Counted from the stretch's first letter, positions 11,301-26,300 are shown. The stretch is 62,059 bases of DNA from Phoronis australis (GCA_002633005.1 NMRA01000587.1:199222-261280); one strand, 5' to 3'. The notes: generated by a model from the sequence alone, not told the origin. Made by a program: numbers and translations.

Positions 11301-14300
11301 ATATTGGATATTGGTTGAGATGAATGTTCTGATATATTGGATATTGGTTGAGATGAATGTTCTGATATATTGGATACTGGTTGAGATGAATGTTCTGATA
11401 TATTGGATATTGGTTGAGATGAATGTTCTGATATATTGGATATTGGTTGAGATGAATGTTCTGATATATTGGGTACTCATTGAGATGAATGTGCTGATAC
11501 ATTATGTACTCATTGAGATGAATGAGGTGATATATTGAGTACTGGTTGAAATGAATTGTCTCCATAAAATGCTTTAAGGTTTACTGGGGTTGGCCAACCT
11601 TAAAACTGAGGCTCAAAAATGGACACATTTCCTCTCACTTGATTTTGTTACCGAAGTGGAATCCTGTCACAGTAAAAATATTTTGATACCGACTTTGTGA
11701 TAATAAAAGCATAAGTCGATTTTTGTTTTATCTACCTACGGGGATTTTCTGTAGATAAGCCCACCTGATGAAATGCCCATGGGCATTTATTCAGAAAATT
11801 AAGCTGAGTAAATGCCCATGGGTGTTTATTTGGTGTTACAACTTCTGGTGTCAAGTGTCCAAATAGGGGTCTTTTATTCAGAAAATTTCCTCTTAAATTT
11901 AAAAGCCCACTCAGTGTCAACTTTTTGTTACAAATTCCGTTTTGTGGAGCATTTATTATTTATAAGAACGAATAAGGTGTAGATGAACTATGTATTTATT
12001 AATAAAAAAATTAAGAACACGGTTTTAAGTAAAAATGTCTTAATCAGCAAGACTAAAATTTTCCGTTTAAAAGCCCCACTTTTCTGAATAAACGCCTGGC
12101 CAGTCTTACCTACACTAAATTCTAGTAAACATGGTGAAAAGCAGCTTCAAAAGGTTGTCAGTTAAACTCCTTTAAACTGATCTCAGATAATTGCTCTTCT
12201 CCCCCAGATACTGTCTGTTCCATTGTGGCCTGTTGGCATTGTTTTGACTGGCCACCCCAGCTGTTGATAGTGGTCTTGTTTCATTAGGAGATAATCTGAC
12301 CAGTGAATCCAGGATGTGTCAACTTAGGAGGACTTTAATTTATTACTGTCATAAAGTAGGTTGATCATTTTTTTTGAAAAATACCAACTTGTGTGTTTGG
12401 TGCTAGTACAAGATAAACAAAAGGCTTATTGGAGGTTGTCCCAGGTGATTTTGTTGACACAAATAAAAGCATTTTAATTTTTTTTTTCTAAGTCACGCGT
12501 GTAGTACCGTCTTTCGCTGGTTTAGATCTTGCTTTGGTTTGTATCTCTGTTTTTGGTTCATTTATATTGCATGTAATTCCGCAGTGCATGGATTGAATTT
12601 GATGATTTCCTGAGTGCTGATTTGAAGTTCGCGATTTGGACTTGACAAATAATTATCCATCAATGAGACTTGAAATTACTGACTTGTTAGTGCGATCAAT
12701 GATTGTTGGTTCTAAATACGGTACTAATGTGTGATAAATTATAACATTTCAGCTGGTTTTATGCAAGACATAGCTCTGGCTGACTGGGAGGTGTCTCAAC
12801 TGGTGTCATCTGCTCAAGAGACAACTGCAAGTTTATCTGGTGAACTAGGAAGCAGTCATAAAACAGGCAGAAAGAATAGGAGAAAATTGGCCAATAAACA
12901 GAAGAAAAGAAGAAAATCGTCGCGCAAAGGCAAAAGCAAAAAGCATAAGAAACGCAACAAGAAAAGGTAATTTGCAGCATTTTTAGTATTTTTATTCCAA
13001 AATAAGCTTGTTCATTACATGAATTTTTAAAAGTAAGCACAATATAGGCTTCCTAAATGTTGTATTTGAATTCTGCACCACCGGTTTTGTTTAGTTGAAC
13101 GCCTCTTTTCATGAATTTCAAAACTGATAGAAAGTTGATGAAAGAAAGTGCATTCTAAGTCGCAATTTGTGAAGTTTTCTTATTTTGAAGATGTCTTTTG
13201 ATTGGTTACCATGTAAAACGTACTATGAAAATGGAGGAGAGAGTACATCAAAGGTCATTTAGGCAGTTGCCAAAGTCTATGAAGTCTTCACAATTCATCA
13301 TAAATTTAAACTTTTTAATTGTCCGTTTTCAAAACTCCACTCTTCGGAATCTTGAATTACTGGAAGATCCCAACTGATGCCTTAAAAACAGTACACCTCC
13401 TTTTTAAATCACGTGACCTATTTTTCACTATAAATTCGTCATTTTTGCTTTGGAAATGAATTTCTATAGACTAAAGGCGAAACACTTAGTATTTGAACCA
13501 GATATTTTCATTCTGTCATTACGCAGGGAACCTTAAATCAGATTTTTTAATTAATCTCAACCAAATGAGATGTGGGGCATCAATTCCTTATCATGACATT
13601 GTCCCAAGTCTTCATTTCTGATGGCATATGTCTCTGTCTCGACTCTCTCACTAATAGACCATAAAATAGCAATGCAAAAAATAAAAAAAATGCTTCAACA
13701 CAATGATATTTTGAAAAATACAGATTTTTTGAGATTTCATCTGGAGCATTTATTAGTATATAATTATATCAAACGAAATTTGGTTCCGTCATTGATCACT
13801 TTGTTTTGCTATGAATCTACATTTCCTCTAAATTGTGCCAGAAAGACATGGTCATGTGACCCAAGTAATGGCAGATTGGTATTTAGTTAAAAATTTGTAG
13901 GCTTTCTACTTTCAGAATATTTGTACTTTTACTAAGAAGCTGAAATCTGTAATTTGGACGTGTGTGTCCATACAGTGCAACATTATCAGAAGTTTGCATA
14001 TATTTGATGGATATTAAGTAATTGGTTTAAAGAAATGTCTTGTTTAGTAGTGGAAAATAAAGATATAGTGTTATAACGTATTTGACTATTGCATGTGACT
14101 GAAATATCTTCCAAGAAGGTAACTGACAATTATCTTAAAACTGAGATAATTCACCTCGCCAGTTTGAAATTTCAAAACACGTTTACGGTTGGCTGACTTT
14201 CTAGGAAACACAACCCCAAGCAGCTGTTGATGTGGTATTGAAATGGTTAATCAACGCTTGCTATAATTAGAGGACTAGATGCGAAATTACTTTATGGAGA

Positions 14301-17300
14301 ACCCTTTTAAGCCCACTTTCAGCTATTTTTGAATTTGAAATCTATGAAAATGATAGGAGTTCAGAATCTTGGCAGGTTAACGCGAGCTCTTATTAATGAG
14401 GTCTGGAAATTCTCTTATAAGCTCTCTCACCGAGAGGCGTTTTGTTTTGTGAATAAAAAATAAATGACTTGGGAGGGGAATTAGCGTTATTAGCCTACTT
14501 GCCTTATTTTAGAAACTGAATTGTTTCCTTTGGCAAGTACCCTTTGTTAACAAACGAGACTTGCCATCTATAGGCACACATATGGTTCAATGTTCTGTAG
14601 TTACTCTAGTTATGAGTCCCAGTTGTTTGTGTGCAATCTGACGCTAACTGAGCGTTTAATGCAAATTTCTCACTGCTTCCTGATGGCAAAGCAACACCAG
14701 CCTTTCACTGATCCAGTGTAGGTCTCTTCAGGTTATTGGGAGACTATGTATTCACCAGTTTGTGCTAATGAATTAAGGCTTGTCTTTTTAACACCTGCAC
14801 AGATTAAGATTGTGTGGAACCAAATCTGTACATTTAGCCAAGTATCTACAAAACTAGAATTTAAGCCGCTACACAGATCTATATTTTCTGAAAGTAGAAA
14901 TTCCATAGAATTCAATTTTTACTGTATTCCAACCTGCCACTAATAAGGTCACATGACCTTGCTCTTGTAGGGAACTTTATCAAACGGAAAAGCACACTCA
15001 TAGCAAAAGAACAGGATCAATGACACAACCCAGTTTCATATGATATGAATATTCATGAGAAAATCTAAAATGCTGTTACAGTTTTTTAAATTATTGTTTC
15101 ATTTTTGTTTTATGCCACTTCACTTTTTCCCATAAAAATCATGACAGTCCAATATTTTGATGCAAAAGTGCCACATTTTTAAGACAATCTCTAACAGTAT
15201 ATATTGGAGAACAGTGTGCAAATCAAAGCATCTGGAAGTTTCATGTGAATACGATCGGCCATTTGTGAGATACGATGGTCCGAGGTTTGGCCAAAATAGC
15301 AGGTTTTCCTAGTGTCTTATGTAAGATTAAAAGTAGGAAACGGTTGACCAGCGTCGGTCTTGTGGGGGCTGAGGGTCCCTCTTCACTACCTGAATGAATA
15401 GAGTTATACAAAGCTAAATTCTGTAGAGTACATTTCCTCTGAGAAAAGTGGGATCACATGTGTCTTTACAAGATATCACCATTACAATAGCTTCTCTGCT
15501 TAATATCTCGCGTTGATGGAGAGTGCTACTTTGTACGTTTTAAGTTGTCATTGAATCAATATCTGATACTGTATTTAGAAAACATAAGAAGGCACGTCAT
15601 GTCAAGAAAAGCCGCAGTCGAAGTAAGCGTGCAGCTACAGCTCGACCCGAAAGGCTTTGGGATCATGGCGTTATTCCCTATGTGATCAATGCTAACTTCA
15701 GTGGTTCGTAAAACATATTGCTTTTATTCTCTGTTCCAATAGGCTGTGTAATTCAAAAGTCACTCATAAAAAGTTTACAATGTTTTTGATGAAACATTTT
15801 AGCTTACTGAGCAGGTGAGAATATTACTATTCATCCTATACATGAGACTTACCAGATTCATTTGTCTTTTGGACAGTCTCCATAAAATACTGACAGGAGT
15901 CTATCTATTTAATAGCAGTATGAAAATGTTTCACCCTATGGGTAATTCATCTACTGTGCAAAAATATCCATACTGACAAATAAAGCTTGGTATGTAATAA
16001 AACTACAGAGCTTTCTGGATTGAATTTTCGTCATTTGTTTTGTAGCTAAACTGATTTTGTATTGTCTAACAGTTAGAGAGCTCCCTCTGTTGTGAGGATA
16101 TCATTTTAGTCTTTTGTCCATCTGTGCTCTCGTAATGGTTTTTGACTTTGTTTTGCAGGTCAACACAAAGCACTGTTTAAACAAGCTATGCGCCACTGGG
16201 AAAATTATACATGTATCACGTTTGTTGAGAAAACACCAGCCGATACCAACCATATAGAATTTACAGAGAGTGCTTGTGGGTAAGGCTGGATGCGGTCCAT
16301 TTTCAGCTTTGGCATTACTTGATTAGCTTTTTTCAGAGACATTTAATGGTGTCTTAAAGTGGCATTTTGTTGTAGTTTAGATGCTCTGTTGAATTCTACA
16401 CAGAAGCATTTTGGGGTTTAAAAACATCACTACACTCATCTAATCCAGAGTTGCTCTCAAATGAGCCGCCAACTCAAGTCACAGGCAATGTGTACATGCG
16501 CCGAATTTGAATTTGCAATTTTTATGGTGACCAACTGCAACTAATTGAGTCACTGGGGGTTTCAGTGTTCTTGTTGATAGTGAAAATTAACTCCTATAAC
16601 ATTGAGGAATATTAGAGGACCTATTTTATGTGCCAAAGTGGCTTAATTTATTTTTGACAACTAAATACTGAGGAAATGTTGACATGGTGCTGCAACTTAA
16701 ATCAGGTTGTTCATACTTTGCACCATCATGATAAGATTGCCATATAACCTTTGTGTGTGATACAATTCTAGGATTATGAATACACATTACAACATCTTGG
16801 TGACCATAAGGGCTCCAGTGTACAAAAATTTATGTCAATTTCTTATTTTCGGGGTTATTGCTTGCTTATGATATGCTTGAATGAATGTTGATTGTGTCTC
16901 CTTCAAGGTGCTGTTCTTTTGTTGGCAAGAAGGGAGATGGGGGCCAGGCGATCTCTATTGGAAAGAACTGTGACAAGTTTGGTATTGTTGTCCACGAACT
17001 GGGTCACGTGGTCGGCTTCTGGCATGAACACACGCGACCGGACAGAGATAACCATGTACAAATAATCCGCAAGAACATTCTCACAGGTAGGAATCCATCT
17101 GTCAGTAATGGATCCCATGATAGAACTAGTACGACTGGAAGCTCACTGCTAGTTCAAGCGTTCAATTACCAAAGAAGGAACATGTTTCCTAATGCCAGCA
17201 CAACAATCCATTGGATCGGTTGTCTGCATGTAATCCCTTATGTTACCCCAATTACATTATACACTATGTGCACATGTTCTCAAAATATACAGGACTGCGT

Positions 17301-20300
17301 CTATATTGAATAAACTTTCAGCGCAAGAAACTGCAAATAAATATTCATTGACTGGAATTCGTTGAAGTTTTGGCGAATTCTCGACAAAGTCTTGACGGGT
17401 GTTATTCCATGCGTGTTGTTAAAAGTGCCTGAACTTGCTGTGTAAATACATTAAATAAAAATTAGTGACTAGGTGCAGTAACGTATGTTTTACAGTTCCA
17501 CTTAACTGCCAAGCAATTCTGGCAAGAAGTTTTATCCAATTTTGACATAGTTTTGTAGAAGTCTGTATATTTTATTTAATTGCAAACTACTGTACCTACC
17601 TGCAGTGAGATGACTACCAAGCAATTATAGGAAGCGTGAACGTCAAAAAGTTCTCCATATAACCAAGTTTCTTACAAGAAACTAGTTTTGTGCAATGCTA
17701 AATTCTCTTCCTAGGTTAGGAAGTAAAAGTTATCTAACAGAATGTTTGTATTGTGAGAGTGTATGAATCATCACTCAGCTTTGTTACTATTTTATTAAAT
17801 GGTGTTGCAACATTGCCTGGCATTGGTATATGGATTATTCAAACTTTTAAAATCACTGCAATTAATTGTTTTGTACAAAATTTTACCAAGGATAGGGTGT
17901 CATGTAAGTTCCATACAAGTTCCATGATAGAATAGTGCCTTGGTGGTTTTGTGGAAATTCAGTTTGATTTGATTTTAATTAAGTGATGGTACTAATTAAA
18001 CAACTTGTTTTGAAGTAATAGCAATGCAACATATCACTTGACAATTCCAAAAATAATCAAAATTCAAATCATTGCTGTTACATGTATATTTAATCACGTG
18101 AGAGTCAGGATTCTACTTATTCAGTTTTTTCATGTAGAAATCTTCAAGTTACAATTCTTTTAAATTTCATGAAATGAAAATTATGGAAATGAAAAATCCA
18201 GACATTTTGTGGTCATTGTTTTTGTTATTTTACACACAACACTGAACGTTGTATGCGGTTACAGTGCTTTTCATTGATCCACATCTTTTCCACTTATTGC
18301 ACCATAAACCCCTAACCTAGTGTAAAAATAATTTATTTTCTGTGTTTGTACACAGGCGAGGGTTTAACTTGTAACTTCCATTGGCCAATTCTTGAAGTTC
18401 TGTATTTTATTGCCAAACCTTATTTTTCAACACATTAGGCGCGACTTGGCATTTCACAACTCACAACTAGCCACTGTGAATGCTTCATGCCAGTTGGGAT
18501 TACAATAAATTAAATATGTTGTGTCGAGGCGACGAGACCGAATAACGTAGAACATTGTAAAATTTTTAAAATCCCGTAAAAATATTTATTACTAACACCA
18601 GCTTTTGAGCCTAATAGCAGTGACCCACAGGTATACAAACACATGGTCTCTTACCACAATGCCTGGATTTTTATGACTGACTTCTTTTGCTTGGGAATTA
18701 GCGAACAGAGGTGGCTGTTAGTGATACTGCTGCCTTCTTGTGTCAGTATTCTTTCCCCACCCATTTTTTTAGATGTTGTGGACCTTAGAAATTAATTTCA
18801 TCTTTGAAAATTGAACTTTATCATTGCTTGAACAGCAAAAATAGGTTAACTATAACAACAAAAGAAAAGGAAAATAATGTGCATTGTAACTGAGTGTTGT
18901 TCCTTAAGTTTGTTGATATGTCCCCACCTATGATAGTGTAGCCTGCCTGGGCAACACATTTGAGCTATACTAATACCCCCAAAGAATGCTGTGGAATTTG
19001 AATGGAGGAGCTCATCCTGGCAGTGCTGAAACAGTAATTAGAAATTGATAAGTACAAAAATCGATTGGCATTTTTACTATTTTGTTGTGTGTTGGTATGT
19101 GAAGGAGGGAGGTTGAGGTGAGCCCTCTGGCACCCTCTGGTGAATCCCCTTTGAAGAATTGATGAGCTGTTTCTTGTTTTTTGTGTCATAACATTGACTA
19201 GTCAAAAAGATTGTATGTTATCCCCTATGTTACTTCTGACTGACGTGGGCTGGAAGGCAGTCACCTCTGTATCAGGTCAATTTGGCAAGACTTACAACAT
19301 GTTAATAAGTGTAATGACTTAAACAGACCTACCAACAGCAGGGGCAACTGAGAGAACACATGGCATCAGTTAAAGGCAACATGTGAACTTAGATAAAGTG
19401 CAACCACAAATTTATTGGTTTTGTCTGAACCATGATTTATGTGGGTTGGTTTATTGAGTCATTGGCCCCCTCCCCAGAAGTTTGTTACAAAGAACCTATG
19501 GAACTGGTCATATTTGGGATTTGAATTGGGAAATAAGCCTTAATCAGGGATTTGAGTTCAGACATAAGCCTTCAGAAGAGATTTGAACTCGGAAGCAAGC
19601 CTTTCACAAGGGATTTGAATTCAGAAATAAGCCTTCATTGTGGGATTTGAATTAAAAAAATAAGCCTTCAAGGGTGAGGGATTTAAACTGAGAAATAAAC
19701 TTACACACAAAGTTTGACTTTTGAAGTCTTCAGGAGGGATTTGAATTCAGAATAGACCTTCACAAGGGATTTTAATTCAGAAGTAAGCCTTCAAGCACTA
19801 ATTGCGTCATATTTGGAGCTGTGTGAAAACTGACACATAGGACGTGTCATACTTGAGCCCTCCTTCCACCATTTGTTTGTGGTGTTGCTGTTAGCATAAG
19901 TAAATAATTATGTATGGACAAACCACAATAACATTTTTAGTGCATTCCTGGAAATCACAGTGATGCAATAATGTGCTTATGGAATGTACTGTTGTCTGGC
20001 CCTCATGCAGAAATTGCACTGCCTTCATTCAAGGCTTTCTAAAGAATATTCAGATGTGCTATGAATGATTCTGCTTTTTCATTGTTTGACAGGATGATTT
20101 AGCTGGAGTTATGTATTTGTGTGATTGCACTTAAAGCATTGGACTGGGTAAGGGTCAACCGATTCGATCCTGTCCCTTATTTCCATATCTTGTTTGTTCG
20201 TATAGTAATAATTTGTTAAGACGATGGAACAAACTGGGTTTTGGTCTGCTACAGAGACTTCAGGGATGTTGGTTTCTTTATAATGAATTTTCTACACAGC

Positions 20301-23300
20301 TTGTATTTTGTAAAGATCGTAGTAATCCGCAGTGTTCAAGGGCCAGGTGACATTATTTAGCATATCCCCATAATACGAGTATTTCATAACAAGTGGTCTC
20401 TAAGTTAAGCCAGTTTGCCCTGTTTAACTGGCTACGGTAAACATAAAAATCTTATTGGGTATTTTACTTTCATGAAATTGGATTCTACATCTAATCCATC
20501 AGCAACTCCAGAAAACACTTCAGAGTTTATTAGTGTTGACCAGCCCTAAAATTGTGGATTGCTAGGTAAAACATTAGGGCATTCTCAGGTTCAGTGAGGT
20601 TTACCAGACATAGAGGATTGTGAGCATGTGATAACACACAACTCCTTAGTTAACTGCCCTGCACAGTCTTTTGTCTGGTATGACAACATGCAGGCCAATC
20701 ATCTACCAACGACATGTGAACACAGTCAAACCAAGTGCGGAGTTGGTATGCGTTCGGACAGAATAGATTGTCTTAACTTCCGTTGTAGTTGGGCGATTTT
20801 GGTGATCCTAAAACTAATCATGATCAGTATTTGATGAGGAATTCAGAAATGTTATTGGTTTATGTTCAAACATTTTATAACTTAACGAACAACTGGCAGC
20901 TCCTTACTGCTTGAGATGACGTATGATATGTCCTCTTATCACAGTGTGTCATAGTAGGCACGGAGCTGTGTCCCAAGTACTACCTGTGAGATCATCCCTA
21001 CATCAGAAATCCTTCCTCACCCGACAAAGGAAGATTAAACTGCTTTCATTGTGGAAATTGGTCTCAATCATAAGTATGGTCTTTGAAGATCCAAGCTGAT
21101 TTTATAGTGGCTCCCACGTGGGGATCTCATTCGTTTAAATGGGTTACTTGTGGTGACCACTGGTAACTTGAATTTAATTTTGCTCTCCTATAACCTGTGA
21201 CATTTTTGTTGCTGAAATCGAGCTGGAAATTAAAGCTAATATTTTGCTATCTTGCGTGTCTAAATTAGTGGTTTGTGGTTACACAATAGGTTACCCTATT
21301 GGGCAACAGTGTGGATACCCTATACATTGTCTTCTTAACTCTTTGGGGCTGGCTGTTTCCAGGTCTATCACAGTTGTGACCACCCACTGTCCTGCTGTCA
21401 AATACAGGTCATGGCTGGCTCTAATTGTTTTCTGTGAAAATACACTTTGTTTTGGTTGAGAGAATTGGTTTCCTGCGCCCTATAAAGGAGTGCTTTAGTT
21501 ATTTTTCCTGATCCTGGACATTGTATCTGATATGCCTACTTAATAACCACTTGCTAGCCTACACCACCTGTTTGCTTGCTATCCGTGATGATCCCCCTGC
21601 TAAAAATACAGATCCCTGGTCGTCTTAGAGAGAAAAAACTTTCTGCATTAATTTTGTTATTGTTACCGTGGCATTGATTTGATACTCAGGTAACAACATG
21701 GCTTAAACAGTCCAGTAAAAGGCCCACACCTTGGCTCTGCGCTGACATTGTCTCTGAGCAAACACAATGTCCAACTCATTATTGAACACCATGCCTATGC
21801 CGGTCATTCAGGTTTGCTCTGTGGCTAGTAGATGTAGAAACACCATGTGCACCTGTTGCTGGGACAATAATGTCACTTTCTATTGTTGCGTGGAATGTAT
21901 TCGCCTGGAAAACAGTAATTAAGGTGTACAACTGTGAATCAGGGATGTGTGTCTTTAGCAATGGTGGTGTCGTGAAAAGTTTACTGTCTTTAAAGTTTGT
22001 CCAATGTACCAATGTAAACTCAGATTATAGTCGTACACTTTTTAATTTTTTTGGTCAAGCGTATTATGAAACCAGTTGAATCCCAAATTTGAGCTTTTTA
22101 TTTTATCAATTTATTGAACTGTTACACATATTTTTAGGTTCCATTGCCTGACTTGTTAAGCTTGCAAGCACTGCTTTCAAGGGGTTTTGTGTTGTCAAAT
22201 TCAGCTTTTAATTATTACATTTCGATTGTGTTAAAAAGCTGTATTGGTTATGTAACTGAAATTAGGTTTGTAGTCAAGTGTTAATTCAAACGTTTCAATG
22301 TTTGGAGTACAGTCTTGAACTCATGCCTGACTTTTATTGTGCAAGTTCACAGGTATACAGTAAATATTCTACACTTTGGGAACGTCTCTAAAATTTGAGA
22401 CACTGAAATTCAAGTAAAATTGATTTTTCTTGATTCTGAAGTTTTGGACCTGGGTAACTTGTAATCATCATATTTCTCAAATATAGGATGCTGCATTTGA
22501 GATAAAATGATTGAAAATAGCTGCCAATATAAAATTCATCTTTCTAGTTATTCTTGACTTTGGGACGGCCAGTATTGTTTATTTCTATATTTTGATAAAA
22601 ACTCCAATCTTGAATAAAGTAATCAATTTTTCACCGTCCCAAACTGGGTATTTTTTACTGGTTGTACTCGAACCGCGAAATGCACAGTCAAGAACATGTT
22701 CAGACGAATGATGTCCACACCATGAATACTATTGTTGTTTTATATTTTATTTCATCCCTGTGTACTCGCTCTATTTTAGGCCAGGACTACAATTTTCAAA
22801 AATTGCCGCCTGCAGACGTGAACTCGTTGGGTGAGCCATATGACTTTGACAGTATTATGCACTATGCGCGCAACACATTCTCCAGAGGCACGTATCTCGA
22901 CACTATACGTCCCATCAAAGCGCCAAACGCCAACACACGACCCGAGATTGGCCAGCGAGTTCGACTCAGCAAGGGGGATATCAACCAAGCGAATAAGTTA
23001 TATAGGTGTCCAAGTGAGTCTTTTCTGCGATTGTCAAAAGTCGTAATTTTGCTGAAATTGCAAACGTCAGATTATAATAATTCTAGTAGCAGCAGTGAGA
23101 GTGAGACAAAGGTTTTGAAAGAGGGCAGTGAATGAGGATTAACATGTGCTCTATAGTTACTTGTGTTACAAGTTTTGACTATGCTGATGTTTTATGAATT
23201 TCAAGTAAAAGCAGTAATTTATCTCGTACAAGTTAATGATAGAATTGCTGTATTTTTGATTTAATTCAAGGTTTTTGTGCGATGAGGGAATGATATTGAT

Positions 23301-26300
23301 TGGTTGTCGAAATTTTTTTAAGAACCGGACTGTGCATTCATTCATTTGGAATCCTTACCATTTATCATGTCGTGAACACATCCACTAAAACAAGAAACTG
23401 TAGGAACACCACATTTATCCACCTTCACTCTTATCAGGCTTCTATTGTGAGTCAGCATGCGTGAATAATTGGCTGATAAGCCACCTCTGGAACTACTTTT
23501 GGCTGAATGGATGGCGTTTACTAGATTGTTTTTCACTTAAACGGCTGTAACGTGCAAGGTGAGTGCTGGTTAACTCACAGATTTTGTGTGCACAGGCCGA
23601 CTGTCGTTAGCTCTGCCGTGGAGTATTAATAGTCCAAGGCTCGATCTACATGTTGGGGATGAAATGAACTACCCGGGCTGTGTGAAATTTCTGGGTCTAA
23701 CGGAGACACTGACGCAGTGGTCAGTCAGATCGCTGTATCAAGACTATAGTCAAAATCCAAATTCGTTTTATCGTGTCCCTGTCAATAATAACGGCATGTT
23801 AAAGCCTTCTTAATTTTCGTACTTCAGGAACATAACAATCACGTGTTTTGTACACATACGCGCACGCCGCAGATCACATCTCGGAAATTGCCGATTTGAC
23901 GGATGACAATGAATGAACACAATGAAATTAACAACGTCGTTTTACAGCTTGTAAGATTCATAATAAAAGTATTTTGAATATTGCAATGCATGTGTTCCAA
24001 AATCTAAATAACTTGGGTCCTATATTTTTGTATTAGTGCGCGCCGAATGAAAGTAATCGTGAGTGTTGCTGTGTTGCAAAATCTCTTATCCTGGGCCGAT
24101 TTGAAAAATTCAAAGTTGTACTCATATTTGTTTTCGCTCCTCTTTTCAAATATTACAGTAAAAACTACGTAAAACTCTCTCCATAAAAAGTACAGTCTGC
24201 TAGCTAGATTGTAATCAGCTGATCATATCCGCATGAGCGAAGCCAATTATCCTCGCTCGTGACTCGATGACTAGAGCAGCCTGGCGGCATCCCTTTGATC
24301 GTGAGCCGAGTGCGACTCAGCCAAGGTGGATAAATACGGTCTAGTTCAATTTTCCATACCCCGCCGTTTACCTTAACCACTGGGGTTAGAACTAATTTTA
24401 TTTAGTGGGAATGTTCATAGCATGATAGCCAAGCAGATGTCTTTCAAAAAATTTTTACCTTCATTTATAAGTTTCTGAAACCTTATCAGTAGGATCAAAT
24501 GTACATTGCACATTGTTCAGGACTGAGTATTTACAACTGTGTACCAATTTGAAACTGGATGACTGAAATGGCAACTTTCCTAGACTTAGTTCCCAAAACT
24601 TACTCAGACACACTGTCTTGTTCCTGTGTTCCATTTTCCTGCTATGGTTTACTGGCTGGACATTCAGAAATCAGTGTCTGCTTCAGTTAGTTGTCTGATG
24701 TCACTGAGCACTGACAGTCAAAAATGTTACTTCATTCAATTTTCTGCTTGCGCCTATCACTTTGGTTAGTTGTTTTTTTGCGTATTATGTACTAACTTCC
24801 CCTAAGAGTTTACTTCCGACGTATTTGGTTGACTTTGGAACATCATATATTAGGAATAGCTGATCATATTTAAGTCAAACTTCAAATAATATGCTTGTGC
24901 ATTGTCTCTGGAACTGTTGGTAATTGTTTCTAAAATGTTCCCTTTTGTATGAGGGGCTATAAAAAATTAAGACTTTTTACTAAAAAGATATGGTGACGAA
25001 CCCAAAAATGACAGCTTGATAAAACAAACTACTGAATTCTACAGACTTTCTGCTTTCAAAAAATATATTTTTTCCTTTAATATAATTCAGCTGTAGTTGT
25101 GAAGTTATTTGGGTAAATGCACACCATTGCAGATAACATTACACATAACCTCAGTGTAATATAACAAAGCTTCCTACATGATGAATCTGATACTGCTGTA
25201 TGTATGAAACCATACTTCCTGCTAATAGAAAACACATCCTTTTATTAATACGAAAGGAAGTGATTAATGTACGATTGGACAAGTAATGATGTCCTGTTTC
25301 CCAAATAGATTACCTTATTTACTTTTAAAAACATTTTAATTAAAATTTGTTACACTGCCCTGTAATTTACCCTCTTGAGACAGTTCTGTTATAGATGATC
25401 TATGATCAATGATCTATCATTGCAGGCTATTTATTACCTGCAGACTTAAAACAAGATAGCCTGGGAAATTCACAGTAGGACTGTGACTTGCCATGATGGT
25501 GTTTGTCTTTGCGTGCTGGATAGATTCACTCCTACAACTTGCATGGCTTCATAATCCTTGAAACTACTTGTTTAAAACCTCTTAAAGTTCTGTAGAGCCT
25601 TCAACTAGTACGTGTAGTTAGCAAAGTATCTTCAAAACTAGGATTTTAATTCAGTAACATATATATATTCTGAACGTTGAAAACCTGTAGAATTTAATTT
25701 AATCTCCCATTAATTGGTACACATGCGCATGTGTTTTTGGAAAATTTTAGTGAAAACGAAATGTACCAATGCTGTCTAGAGCATGGATGAATTTCATTCG
25801 ATATGAATGTTCAATATCAAATCTCAAATACGCGATTTTCTAAGTTGTTTTTGTTTTTTGTGAATTTTTTTCATAAAACTATAAAATCCTTAGTTTGATT
25901 GCTTCTCAATCAAAAGGGGAACATCTTATAAACAATTCTTAACATTTTGGACAACTGTGCATAAAGTATGGTATTTGAAAGTTTCACGTGGTCATTTGTG
26001 AAAAAAATTAAGCCAGATAGGGACATTTTTCTAGGCCTCTACATTATATGTTGATGCCGTCTCACAGTTAAATGACTGTGGATATCTGTGAATTCCTCCT
26101 CAGCTTGTGGTAGAACCTTACAAGAGTCCACGGGCACATTTGCGTCTCCGCCTAAAGACCCACAAATCTCAGACAGACCAGATGAGCTATGTCAATGGAG
26201 AATATCAGCAACTCATGGAGAAAAGATCGAATTAAATATCACTGCGTTGGATATCCTAAAAAGTGACAACTGCCGAACAGATTATTTGGAAGTGAGGGAT

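Larger units (their letters stand above)
8343..12752 (+). other. Tolloid intron 1 (4.4 kb)
   Basis: Holds the CGCCCA motif cluster, the 86-bp duplication, the 33-bp minisatellite and the ATTCAGAAAA element. The rest is plain AT-rich sequence with no exon candidates. Confidence 0.9.
12967..15578 (+). other. Tolloid intron 2 (2.6 kb)
   Basis: About a quarter is family X repeat, in both orientations. Nothing else is recognisable. Confidence 0.9.
17087..22779 (+). other. Tolloid intron 5 (5.7 kb)
   Basis: Contains repeats W and Y, the degenerate 35-bp array and a SINE-like remnant. It splits the catalytic domain between the zinc motif and the Met-turn. No nested gene seen. Confidence 0.9.

Noticed and set aside
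11206-11565. Repeat-protein-like frames on both strands (up to 119 codons)
   Set aside because: Produced by the 33-bp minisatellite; the unit is a multiple of three.
14946-14957. Nuclear-receptor response element
   Set aside because: Inverted AGGTCA halves exist but sit inside a dispersed repeat; no independent evidence of regulation.
17087-17313. Extension of the zinc-motif exon into a 142-codon frame
   Set aside because: Homology stops exactly at the donor at 17087; beyond it the frame is intron read-through.
19490-19800. CRISPR array
   Set aside because: Repeats are degenerate and contiguous with no unique spacers, in an animal intron.
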